Source: Cladopsammia gracilis (Eukaryota > Cnidaria > Anthozoa > Scleractinia > Dendrophylliidae). From it: a stretch of DNA of 64,000 bases. Position numbers and translations under genes: made by a program. The first letter of the stretch is position 1. The number at the start of each line of letters is the position of its first letter. Under the pieces are notes generated by a model. That model saw only the letters and a program-made list of their open reading frames with translations, searched no databases and was not told the origin of the DNA. Location: assembly GCA_022457155.1 (NCBI GenBank), contig JAJGOT010000115.1:1011501-1075500 (forward strand), written 5' to 3'. Positions 42,831 through 52,062 of this stretch are shown here, one piece after another.

Positions 42831-43245
42831 ACACGTGCTTGAGCCCGCAAACAAGTCGCGAAAAAAAGTCGCGAAAAAAAAGTCACGAAAAAAAAGTCGC
42901 GAAAAAAAGTCGCGAAAAAAAAATTAAGTGTAATTTGAGATGGCACTTAGCGGGCTCCGTATTATCGGGATTTGGGAATATTGGGACAAAACATTATAGG
43001 GATACGGGTATGTCCGGGAACAATAACGAGGATACAGAATACTGGGGACAACCCACAGGTACAAAAAAATGCAGTTTACTGGATACGAGATATTTAGGCC
43101 TAAAATATGTGGAATACGCAGACCTCTCTCCCAAGAACGAAACAGCTGTCCTCGGCTGCAACCCTACTTTATCGGTTTCTGTCGTATTGGTGTCTCGCAA
43201 AGTTTACTTTTTTACCTAGTAAGATCAGCCGTGCAGTTTATCGTG

Positions 43246-43248
43246 TGT

Positions 43249-43290
<42 letters not shown>
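43246..43290. repeat. (TTTA)n microsatellite
   Basis: An uninterrupted run of TTTA units between the transposon and gene B. Confidence 0.9.
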
Positions 43291-43292
<2 letters not shown>

Positions 43293-43424
43293 TTTTTGCT
43301 GATTAGGCCTCTCACTCCGCCCTCCACCCCTTCACCCCTTCACCCTTATAAAATTCATCGTCGATCTTAATTGATTTGTTTTCTTTTACTTATTTATTTT
43401 TCTAGTAACGTTTAGTTGACAAAC

Positions 43425-44130
43425 ATGTCAGAAGATGCACAGAACACTGGTAACTGTTCAAAGAACAGCGATAGTGCTCCTCCTGAGTTGAGTACTGACC
43501 TTCCATCCGTGAAAGATATCAAAACAACCTCAAAACAGCCACATCTGCCGGTTGACGTTCTGTTACTGACGGTTAACGACTACGAGTTCTTAGCTTGTTA
43601 CAATCAGCTAGAAAATCCGTACAGATATTTTTTTGATAGTCTTGGTTACGTTTACTTCGCGGACGTGGTTGGAAGTCAAGAGGAGAAAGTGAAGGTTGCA
43701 CTGATGCGATGTAGCGAAGGATCAACAGGTCCTGGAAGTTCTATGATTACCGTGAAGAATGCTGCCACTGTACTAAGGCCCAAAGCAGTCATCTCTGTTG
43801 GAACTTGCAGTGGCCTCAACCCGGACACAACCAAGTTAGGAGATGTTGTTGTTTCAGCGAAGTTAACAACATATGCATCCAAAGTGGTGTCAAGTTATCA
43901 AGAGCAATCAACTGGCATGAAAAGTTATGTGAGCAGACGCTTTCTTAACATCATCAAGAATTGCGCTGATGGCTGGCAGGCACCTTTGAAGAACCCAGAA
44001 GATCGTGAAATCAAAGTTCATTGCCATGGCGAGTTCTTGAGTGGTCCAGAGCTGGTCAGTGCTGAGTGGCGGCGAAAAGAACTTGTTAAGCTCTATCCTC
44101 TGGCCGCTGCCTTGGAGAGGGAAGGAGAAG
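43425..44130 (+). CDS. Gene B exon 1: PNP_UDP domain, main part
   Basis: 235 codons plus one base. The ATG matches gene A's and follows an acceptor-like TTTTTCTAG. An in-frame TTG upstream is not a plausible start. It ends at GGAGAAG before GCGAGT, a GC donor at the position where gene A has GT. Without splicing the frame stops at 44192. Confidence 0.8.
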
Positions 44131-47100
44131 GCGAGTTTGTGCTTTTTAATTTGTGTGTGTGGTTTTTTTTCATATATTTAGACTACGTGTAAGGAGTCAG
44201 TTACTGTCACTATTAAAGAATGCTTTCTGAACCGCTAGGATCTACCACAGGTAGCCCAAGCTGTATGTATCACAGTTACCGTTACGAGCGAAATTATAAG
44301 GATTTGTATGAGCTATGTATGCTTTGTATGCAGCCCTATGTTCCCCAGGGAATTAAGAGGATTAAGTCAGTATGAGAAAAAACGGTCCATTATGAGAGCT
44401 AAAAAATACGAACAAGATTTCAATAAAAATTGCCTACCTTATATCGCTTGTGTGTTTCCTTGTCTCCTGTGTAGTGTTTGGAGCGATTTAGAGCATTTCC
44501 AGTGAGTTTAAGTTCCATTGTTTTCTCTCTCTATATATAGAGGATATATAGAGAGAAAGCAATGGAACTAAAACTCACTGGAAACGCTCTAACCTTTTTT
44601 TTTCTAACCTCTGGACCGTTTTTTCTCATACAAATCCTTATAATTTCGCTCGTAACGGTTACTGTGACACATATAGCTTGGGCTACCTGTGGATCTACAT
44701 CCTTTGTATAATAATAAATAATATCAAACTTTTTTTCATATTTTAGGCGTTTTTACAGCAGCGTTTGATAATCAGATCGAATGGCTGATTGTAAAAGGCA
44801 TAGCTGGTTATGCAGATGGTGCTGGTGTGACCGCAGAAAGTTGGGTACCCTGTGCAAGTGTGATGGCAGCTTCTCTTGTTGCACACATTTTGAGTGATCC
44901 TGGTGTTTTCCGTACGTGGCCCCATTATGCAGGTATTGATGGTTATAAAAAATTTGCTACTTATTTGAGTAAAAATCAGGTAGGGAAGCGTGGATTCCGT
45001 GATTATCACCGAGTAGGACTATGTACTGGGAACGAGATTAGAGCCTGACGTCACGAAAATCCAAATTCTTTTACATTGAAGACTCACCATCTTTTTCCGA
45101 ACAGATGCTCGTTCAGATGGTCAGAGCTCAACTCGCGAAAAGAGCGGAATGTTTACGTCCTCTACCCAGGCTTCTGAAGACATGACTGCCGAGTACCATG
45201 CAGGTATGTTATAGCGCATATTTGTGCTAACTGATACATTAGAAAGGTGCTGCGCTTATATTTGCTATACCACACTACCATCAGTTATAACTATAACTTT
45301 GAAATTTGGTATACGTTTCTTTCCTCGATTTACTATTCTTTGCTTGTCAAGTGGATATTATTTTGTTTCCCACATTATCGGCTCGAAGCAGGTGAACTTC
45401 TCTGCATTTTGAAATAATGATAATTGGATCCAGGGGAAGGTGGGGGCGGGGGAGTTGGTTCTCCTTATATAGGCCATGTAGTTATGTTGGAATGATTTTT
45501 GAGCCGTTTTTTAGGAAGAAATGGGTAGAGAAATAACATATTTTGGTCTGAAAATGGTTATGGAATTTAATGGGTGAGCAGCACAACCCTATTGAAACTT
45601 TCAAGGAATTCCCCCCCCCCCCCCCCCCCCCAGGAAGATATTGAGGACGACAATCAGCAAACCGAGTGGGTACCTTTCGACAGAGTAGCCCAGGCTTTCA
45701 GCGGCCTTACCACTCGTGCGTGACACCCCAAATGCGGACTTCTTGCAGGTTAACAAATCGTTTAATGGTATCATTTCACTTTAAATTATTTCCGCAGCAG
45801 ATCCTTCGTCTGATGCTTACAAATCAACACAACTAAACACAAGAATGAAGCGGAAACTGACTGAGTACCATGAAGGTACCTTGTAAATAATGATAATACA
45901 GTGATTATTTTTTCGAAATTCGAAAGATGGAGCTTATTTGTTTAATTACACCTCCATAGCTAGGTTATAAAGTAAAAACAGGATGCATGGTATACTTTTA
46001 TGTATTAGACATGCCACTAATTTTGCAGGCATTAGATTGAACAATAACATGGCTCCTAGCCCTAAAAACAATAGCAGCTGTGTTTTACAAGGTCAATGAA
46101 AATAGAGGTTAATGATTTAATCATTTAATGGTGTCGCTTAGTTTAGTTGTATTTTGCTTGAACAGATGCTTCTTCAACACAAACAAAAAGTAGAAAGTTT
46201 TCTTCTTCTCAGGCTTCTCAGCGAACTGAAGGCATGACTGAACACGATTCAGGTATTTTCTAAGGAATAATTTTTTAAATGAGTCTAAAATAGCGTAGAA
46301 ATCCAGGCAGTTTATAGTTATTATACGTCCAGTTGCTATAAGGACAGATAAGGACAGTCTTTGATTTACCGTTTCGTTGCTAGAAAAACCAACAGTTTTT
46401 GCCCCATACCCCTAATTCGTCCTTGTTTTTTTTTTTTTTTTCATACTTTGGCTTCCCCTCTTTTCCGGGGTAAGAGGGTCACCCTCCTACCCGGGATCCC
46501 ATGGACAAAGTAATGTCCTATACAATCATTGCTCAATTTCACCATTGGTATGGATGCCCTCCTGAAAGGGTTGCTCTCTTATGAAATTAGGATAACCGTC
46601 CTGTCCTAGACAAGTCACCGTGTACCGCGTGTCACGTACATTAAAAGAATCTCCAAAACCAGTCTATGAAGATAACAATAAGGACTGGTTCCCACTAGCG
46701 ACGTAATCGGAAGCGGAGTGGGAGTCGAAAGCGTAAAGAGCCTTTACGTTCTAGTGGAAATCAGAAAACGGTGTCGCAATCGCAATCGGAAGCGCGACGA
46801 AATCGGAATCGGAAGGATCAGAAGGTTTTCTTTTTCTTTCGATTGCACTTCTGCTTCCGGGGTCGCTTTCTATCCGCTTTCGTCGTTTTGATCGTAAGGT
46901 TCCCGCTTCCGATGCCGCTTACGTCGCTTACGTCGCTAGTGGGAACCAAACTTAATACGTTATCAGTGTGGGACCTGTAAAAGAAAATTACCACCGGAAA
47001 AACTTCAGAGATCAAGAGGAATGTTTCTGGCACATTATTAACGGTTTTCGCGGGATCATGCAATATTTTAATTTCCCTTAAACTTCCTACCTGCAATTTG

Positions 47101-50100
47101 ATAAGAACATTAGATTCTAAATAATTAACAATCGATAACAGAGCACCCTCTTAACCAACAAAACACTGGAATCGATTACGACCACCACAGGACAAATCAC
47201 AGGACGATAGCAGATATAGATAACAAATTCATGTCTCCTATAAACAGAATAAGGGAAGGTGTCCGCCTCGTTGAAAAGGGAAATGTATTCTTGGGTGTGG
47301 CTTGAACCAAGCCTGCGCGTCCGCTTTAACCACTAGCAAGCCCCATGATGCATTGAGTTCCAAATGAACAGAGCCACTGTTTTTGAAATTCCACGAAATT
47401 TAATGCCTTGTAGAGACCACGTATTTACAACCACTAGTCTACATTAGTACGAAAAGCAGTTGAAAATCTAGGCAAAAAATTATTGCAGAAGACAACTAAA
47501 ACAAACCCATTATAGGTCTAAATCTCGGTCTAGCAGAGGGTAAATGTAACTAATGGAGTTGACTATATTTTAAAACAAATGAATCTAACCTAACTTGTGG
47601 TATTTTGTCTTTTCGCAGATGTGTCGTATTCAACCCATGTCATAGAAAGAATTCGTCTGCTCTACAAATGCCGTGAAGGACACATTCTACCATTTCCTTG
47701 GTGTGAAGACTTCAGTTTCAATTTGAAAGATATTTTTACCAGACTGAAGATTGTCAACAAAGAAAAAACACAAGGAGCATTGTCCGATGAAATCACCAAC
47801 ATCACCGCTATCTTTAGAGCGCATGCAGAATGCCAAAACCCACGGATTGTTTTGATTGAAGGAGAACCTGGTATGGGAAAAACCACCTACTCTCAGATGC
47901 TGGCGTATGATTGGGCAACTAATCAAGATGAATGGGACGAGTCTTTCCCAGCGATTGAAGTGCTGATCTTTCTTAGATGCCACGATATTAAATCTAGCAT
48001 CTGGGACGCTATTGATGATCAAATTCTCCCTGAAGATGTTGACACAGAAGCTAAAAAGGATTTCTTCAAATTCATCCAAGAAAACCAGTCCAAAGTTCTG
48101 TTAGTGCTCGATGGATTGGATGAGGCGGACCCTAGTAAACTGCCCTTAATTTACTTAAAACTCCTTGAAAGTAAAAAGCTCCCATATTGTCACATTGTCA
48201 TTACATCTCGCCATGAGGTTGGCAAAAAAGTAAGGCGCTACTGTGACACACTGTGGGAGATTCGAGGTTTTACCAAAAAATATGCAAAAACATTCATTAG
48301 AAAGTACTTCCACAACATGGAACACTTGGCAAGGAAGCTTTTAAGAAAGCTTTGGCCTAAATATTACTATGATTATGATGATGACTATGATGATGATCAT
48401 GATGATCATGATGATGATCATGATGATGATGATGATGACGATGAATTTAATCAAACAGATTTAGCAAAATTGACAGAAAATCCTCTAAATACAGCTTTAC
48501 TCTGTGTTCTCTTTGAGGATTTTGAAGGCGATCTTCCAAAGAACAGAACTCAATTGTACATTGAAATTGTCCTCTGTGTTTTGAGAAGATATGAAAAGAA
48601 GAACGGATTATTAAACAACACTAAGGACCTCATTTCACATTACAGGACAGAACTATTACTTCTGGGTAGCTTGGCGTTAGAAGCTCTTCGTAATAAACAG
48701 TCCTATTTCGATAGAGAAGAAAGCTTCAGGTCTACTGTTTTAATCAAGTTTGGATTTTTGTCCGTCCAACCTGGTGGCACTAAAAGGGAACCTTGCATGC
48801 GTTGTGCATTTTTACACAAAAGCTTTCAAGAATTTTTTGCTGGATTGTATGTTGCGTTTCAGATTTTGGGCAAAGAAATGGACTGTGCCTCAGTTGTAAA
48901 CGATGAAAGATATTTGAATGAACTGAATCAGGTGTTTTTATACATGCGTGGAATCATAGCTTTACATTCCGAGGAAACTGCAGTTTCTCTTGTAAATAGT
49001 ATAGCTGTACATATCAATTTGCTACTCCGTACACCCAGTGGTAAAGCCACATCATATATGCTGCTGGCTTTCGAGTATATATCGGAGTGCGCAACTTTAA
49101 AGGTAAACCTTAAGTCTCAGTTAGTTTGTACTCTAGGTAATAGCCTTGATCTCTCCTCTCTGACTAACTGGAATTTAAGTAATATCACTACTGGTGATGT
49201 TGGTGCTTGTTGTATATTCCAGGCCCTCACAGCAAACTCCTCCCTGACTAATTTGAATTTGAGGATGAACTGTATTGGTGCAGATGGAGCCTGTTTTCTT
49301 TCCAAGGCCCTCACAGCAAACTCCTCCCTGACTAATTTGGATTTGAGTGAGAACAGTATTGGTACCGATGGTGCTTCTTTTCTTTCCGAGGCCCTCACAG
49401 CAAACTCCTCCCTGACTACGTTGAATTTGAGTCGGAACCGTATTGGTGCTGATGGTGCTTCTTCTATTTCCAAGGCCCTCACAGCAAACTCCTCCCTGAC
49501 TAATTTGAATTTGAGTCGGAACCGTATTGGTGCTGATGGTGCTTCTTCTCTTTCCAAGGCCCTCACAGCAAACTCCTCCCTGACTACTTTGAATTTGAGT
49601 CAGAACGGTATTGGTGCTGATGGTGCTTCTTCTCTTTCCAAGGCCCTCACAGCAAACTCCTCCCTGACTAATTTGGATTTGAGTCAGAACTATATTGGTA
49701 CTGATGGTGCTTCCTCTCTTTCCAAGGTCCTCACAGCAAACTCCTCCCTGACTAATTTGAATTTGAGTTATAACCGTATTGGTACTGATGGTGCTTCTTT
49801 TCTTTCCAAGGCCCTCACAGCAAACTCCTCCCTGACTAATTTGGATTTGTGTTGTAACGGTATTGGTAATGTTGGTGCTTATTTTCTTTCCAAGGCCCTC
49901 ACAGCAAACTCCTCCCTGACTAATTTGGATTTGAGTTGGAACGGTATTGATGCTGATGCTTCTTTTCTTTTCCAGGCTCTTACAGCAAACTCCTCCCTAA
50001 CTAATTTGAATTTAAATCGTAACAGTATTGGTAATGATAGTGTTTGTTTTCTTTCCAAGGCCCTAAGAGCAAACTCCTCCCTGACTAATTTGGATTTAGG

Positions 50101-50578
50101 TTGGAACAGTATTGGTACTTATGGTGCTTTTTTTCTTTCCGAGGCCCTCACAGCAAACTCCTCCCTGACTAATTTGAATTTGAGTCGGATCAGAATTGGT
50201 ACTGATGGTGCTTGTTTTCTTTTCGAGGCCCTCACAGCAAACTCCTCCCTGACTAATTTGAATTTGAGTCGGAACAGAATTGGTCATGTTGGTGCTTCTT
50301 TTCTTTCCAAGGCCCTCTCAGCAAACTCCTCCCTGACTAATTTGAATTTGAGTTTTAACCGTATTGGTAATGATGGTGCTTTTTTTCTTTCCAAGGCCCT
50401 CACAGCAAACTCTTCCCTGACTAATTTGAATTTGAGTTATAACAGTATTGGTACTGATGGTGCTTCTTTTCTTTCCAAGGCCCTCACAGCAAACTCTTCC
50501 CTGACTAATTTGAATTTGAGTTGGAACTATAGTGGTACTGATGGTGCTTCTTCTCACAGCAAACTCTTCCATGACTAA
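43425..50578 (+). CDS. NLR-like receptor B: PNP_UDP-linker-NACHT-LRR (six coding exons)
   Basis: Paralog of gene A with the same exon plan: 43425-44130, 44747-44932, 45105-45203, 45801-45875, 46166-46252 and 47619-50578, all in phase 1, giving a predicted 1,370 aa. PNP_UDP core motifs SVGTCSGL and LGDVVVS are kept, but the MEG motif reads LEREGEG and the Asp of GIADYA is Gly (GIAGYA). NACHT is intact (GEPGMGKTT, LVLDGLDEAD, HIVITSRHE). The Asp/His-rich insert is longer than in A. It has 17 LRRs, the last truncated by a 14-bp deletion. The exon 1 donor is GC instead of GT. Upstream it shares the CRE/E-box exon with gene A. It may be a functional receptor with an inactive N-terminal domain, or early in decay. 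Confidence 0.8.
44246..44691. mobile_element. Foldback element in gene B intron 1
   Basis: CACAGGTAGCCCAAGCT at the left is mirrored by AGCTTGGGCTACCTGTG at the right, with arms continuing through GTTACGAGCGAAATTATAAG. The 7-bp duplication GATCTAC is at 44239-44245 and 44692-44698. A second hairpin (AGTGAGTTT and TTCCATTG arms, about 44485-44592) is nested inside. It is absent from gene A's intron 1. Confidence 0.75.
44747..44932 (+). CDS. Gene B exon 2: end of PNP_UDP domain
   Basis: 186 bp as in gene A. It encodes FTAAFDNQIEWLIVKGIAGY then ADGAGVTAESWVPCASVMAA. The catalytic-type Asp is replaced by Gly. The acceptor is TTTTAG. Confidence 0.8.
45105..45203 (+). CDS. Gene B exon 3: linker repeat
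   Basis: 99 bp, three codons shorter than in gene A, phase 1 at both ends. Encodes SDGQSSTREKSGMFTSSTQA then SEDMTAEYHA. Confidence 0.75.
45801..45875 (+). CDS. Gene B exon 4: short linker repeat
   Basis: 75 bp after GCAGCAG and before GAAG/GTACCT. Encodes DPSSDAYKSTQLNTRMKRKL then TEYHE, collinear with gene A exon 4. Confidence 0.75.
46166..46252 (+). CDS. Gene B exon 5: linker repeat
   Basis: 87 bp, phase 1 at both ends, five codons shorter than in gene A. Encodes ASSTQTKSRKFSSSQASQRT then EGMTEHDS. Confidence 0.75.
46253..47618. other. Gene B intron 5
   Basis: Collinear with gene A's intron 5 but lacking three insertions found there. It retains the shared MITE at 46686-46948 and the block before exon 6 with ACCTAACTTGTGGTATTTTG, a likely branch-point region. 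Confidence 0.65.
46686..46948. mobile_element. MITE shared by both NLR paralogs, gene B copy
   Basis: Termini TGGTTCCCACTAGCGACG and CGTCGCTAGTGGGAACCA, same site as 19448-19900 in gene A. It is uninterrupted here, so it represents the pre-insertion state. Confidence 0.75.
47619..50578 (+). CDS. Gene B exon 6: NACHT plus leucine-rich repeats
   Basis: Opens after TTTTCGCAG. NACHT matches gene A closely. The acidic insert (about 48367-48447) has Tyr, Asp and His codons in a GAT/CAT repeat and is about twice the length of gene A's. The LRR array has 17 units of 28 residues, one of 27, with DNA-level identity in the AACTCCTCCCTGACTAATTT part of each unit. It stops at 50576-50578 in the last unit. 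Confidence 0.9.
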
Positions 50579-50635
50579 TTTGGATTTGAGTGAGAACTAT
50601 TGCTGCTAATGGTGCAGCTTTTTGTCCGAGGTCCG

Positions 50636-50766
50636 TGTAACATATCACCTTTAGGTTTGAAGGTAACATGGCTGAAACAACGCAACACTTTATTACCCTA
50701 AGCATTCTGGGTACATGTAATGATGCAACTCATACAACTTCCGGTTATAAATATCAATATATTACA
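50636..50766. mobile_element. Small MITE in gene B 3' end
   Basis: The gene A sequence GAGGTTCGTAAGGTAAATAA is split in gene B after GAGGTCCG by about 135 bp with ends TGTAACATAT and ATATATTACA. It lies just beyond the truncated LRR array and separates it from the candidate AATAAA at about 50780. Confidence 0.45.
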
Positions 50767-50935
50767 TTCAGTAAGGTAAATAAAACAGTGAATGTACAGT
50801 GGTAACGTTGACGTCTCATGAGGACAATAAAACATTTATAGTAGATCGGATTACACCTAATAGTTTAATTTACCCCAGTATTTGCAATTTTGAGCTTTGT
50901 TCAAAAATGAAGAACAAAGAATGCAGGTTAAATAC

Positions 50936-51163
50936 TGTACGATTTTTACAGTTCCAGGAACAATAACCGAAGCTAATCTTAAAATTCTAAGGTTCAAACG
51001 AGTCGAAATTCTAAGAACAAAATCCTTTCACGAGAGTTCAATCAATATCCGATCTGAGCGCAACATAAAACTCAACCCATGCAAAGTAATTTTACTGAGC
51101 AAACATCACGTGATTTGCGTGACAAATATCAACTAGGGGGGTGGGTCCCCTAAATGCCGTACA
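50936..51163 (-). repeat. BEL/Pao LTR (3' LTR of the element)
   Basis: Runs from TGTACGATTTTTACAG to AATGCCGTACA. Differs from the other LTR (56910-57135) only in a G-run around 51136-51147. The target duplication AATAC lies at 50931-50935. Confidence 0.9.
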
Positions 51164-51325
51164 CCCCCACCTTAACCTAATGCACCGCAAGCATTGGTTA
51201 ACAGTTTTCTTGCTGTTCAGTCTCCACATAAACCTAATGCACCGCAAGCATTGGTTAACAGTCTTCTTGTTGTTCAGTCTGCACATTAACCTAATGCACC
51301 GCAAGCATTGGTTAACAGTCTTCTC
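51164..51325. repeat. Three tandem repeats, unit about 57 bp, inside the BEL 3' end
   Basis: Units share ACCTAATGCACCGCAAGCAT and TGGTTAACAGTCTTCT. On the minus strand the array lies between the end of the pol frame and the polypurine tract (AAGGTGGGGG) next to the LTR. Confidence 0.75.
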
Positions 51326-52062
51326 CTCTGTTCGCCTTCTTGTGCCGCATGTCTCCTTGGGCGCGAGGGACTGTCCACTTGTGTTTCTTGAACTGACTCC
51401 TTAATAGGTTCCTTTAGAATCTGCTCCTTAACTGTCAAGTTCTCAACATGGCTCTGTGTTTCTGTAGCTGGTTCATCTCGAATTTCAAACGGGAACAAGC
51501 GCTGTACAGGACGCCTTAGAAATGAAGTCTTTCCTTTGTCAGCAACTCGAATAACTGCTCCTCGGGTCTTGTCATCTGTTCCCTTGATTAACTCATGTAC
51601 AACTCCGGTTCTCCAAAGAGTGCGCGGAAGATTTTCATCATGGATGCTGACCACATCTCCCTGTTGCACGACATGGCCTGGTGATGCTTCCTTCACTCGA
51701 TGGGATTCTCGAAGGGCTGGCAGGTAATCACGTCTCCACTGATTCCAGAAGTGATTCATCAAGGTCTGCAAATATCTGGCTCTCCTTGAAACCGTCTCCT
51801 GTGTACTTGTGGGATTCACCATCCCCCTTGTGTTTGTGTCCGGTAATGACAACATCCGTCTGCCACTGATCAAATGTGATGGAGTTAAAGGTTCCTCTAT
51901 CTCATCTGGATACATGTATGTCAAGGGTCGTGAGTTTAAGATGCACTCCACTTCAGCTAGAACTGTACAAAGTTCCTCATACGTCAAACGCGCCTTGCCA
52001 AGAGTCTTCTTTAAACATCTTTTGGTGCTCTTGATCATGCGCTCAAAGAAACCCCCCACCAA
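51286..52062 (-). CDS. BEL/Pao integrase C-terminal part (frameshifted from pol)
   Basis: 258 minus-strand codons with ILNSRPLTYMYPDEIEEPLT, SHLISGRRMLSLP, RRDYLPALRE and GDVVSIHDENLPRTLWRTGV, the DUF5641-type integrase end of BEL/Pao elements. It continues the upstream frame across a homopolymer (plus-strand C-run 52052-52057), where one base appears to be missing. Confidence 0.85.
   Translation of the reverse strand: MVGGFFERMIKSTKRCLKKTLGKARLTYEELCTVLAEVECILNSRPLTYMYPDEIEEPLTPSHLISGRRMLSLPDTNTRGMVNPTSTQETVSRRARYLQTLMNHFWNQWRRDYLPALRESHRVKEASPGHVVQQGDVVSIHDENLPRTLWRTGVVHELIKGTDDKTRGAVIRVADKGKTSFLRRPVQRLFPFEIRDEPATETQSHVENLTVKEQILKEPIKESVQETQVDSPSRPRRHAAQEGEQRRRLLTNACGALG

Larger units (their letters stand above)
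39915..42957 (+). mobile_element. DNA transposon with DDE integrase and repeat-filled TIRs
   Basis: CGTA flanks both ends (39911-39914, 42958-42961). Termini share GAGCCCGCTAAGTGCCATC, then tandem copies of TTTTTTTCGCGAC, then GTTTGCGGGCTC, all mirrored at the right end, so each TIR is about 130-200 bp. The gene A site reads straight through (CCGTAATTACGGG), which is the empty site. The interior encodes an integrase-like transposase. About 1.1 kb between the gene and the right TIR is non-coding. Confidence 0.8.

Noticed and set aside
49117..50705. Antisense open frames across the gene B LRR array
   Set aside because: Same artefact of the tandem repeat.
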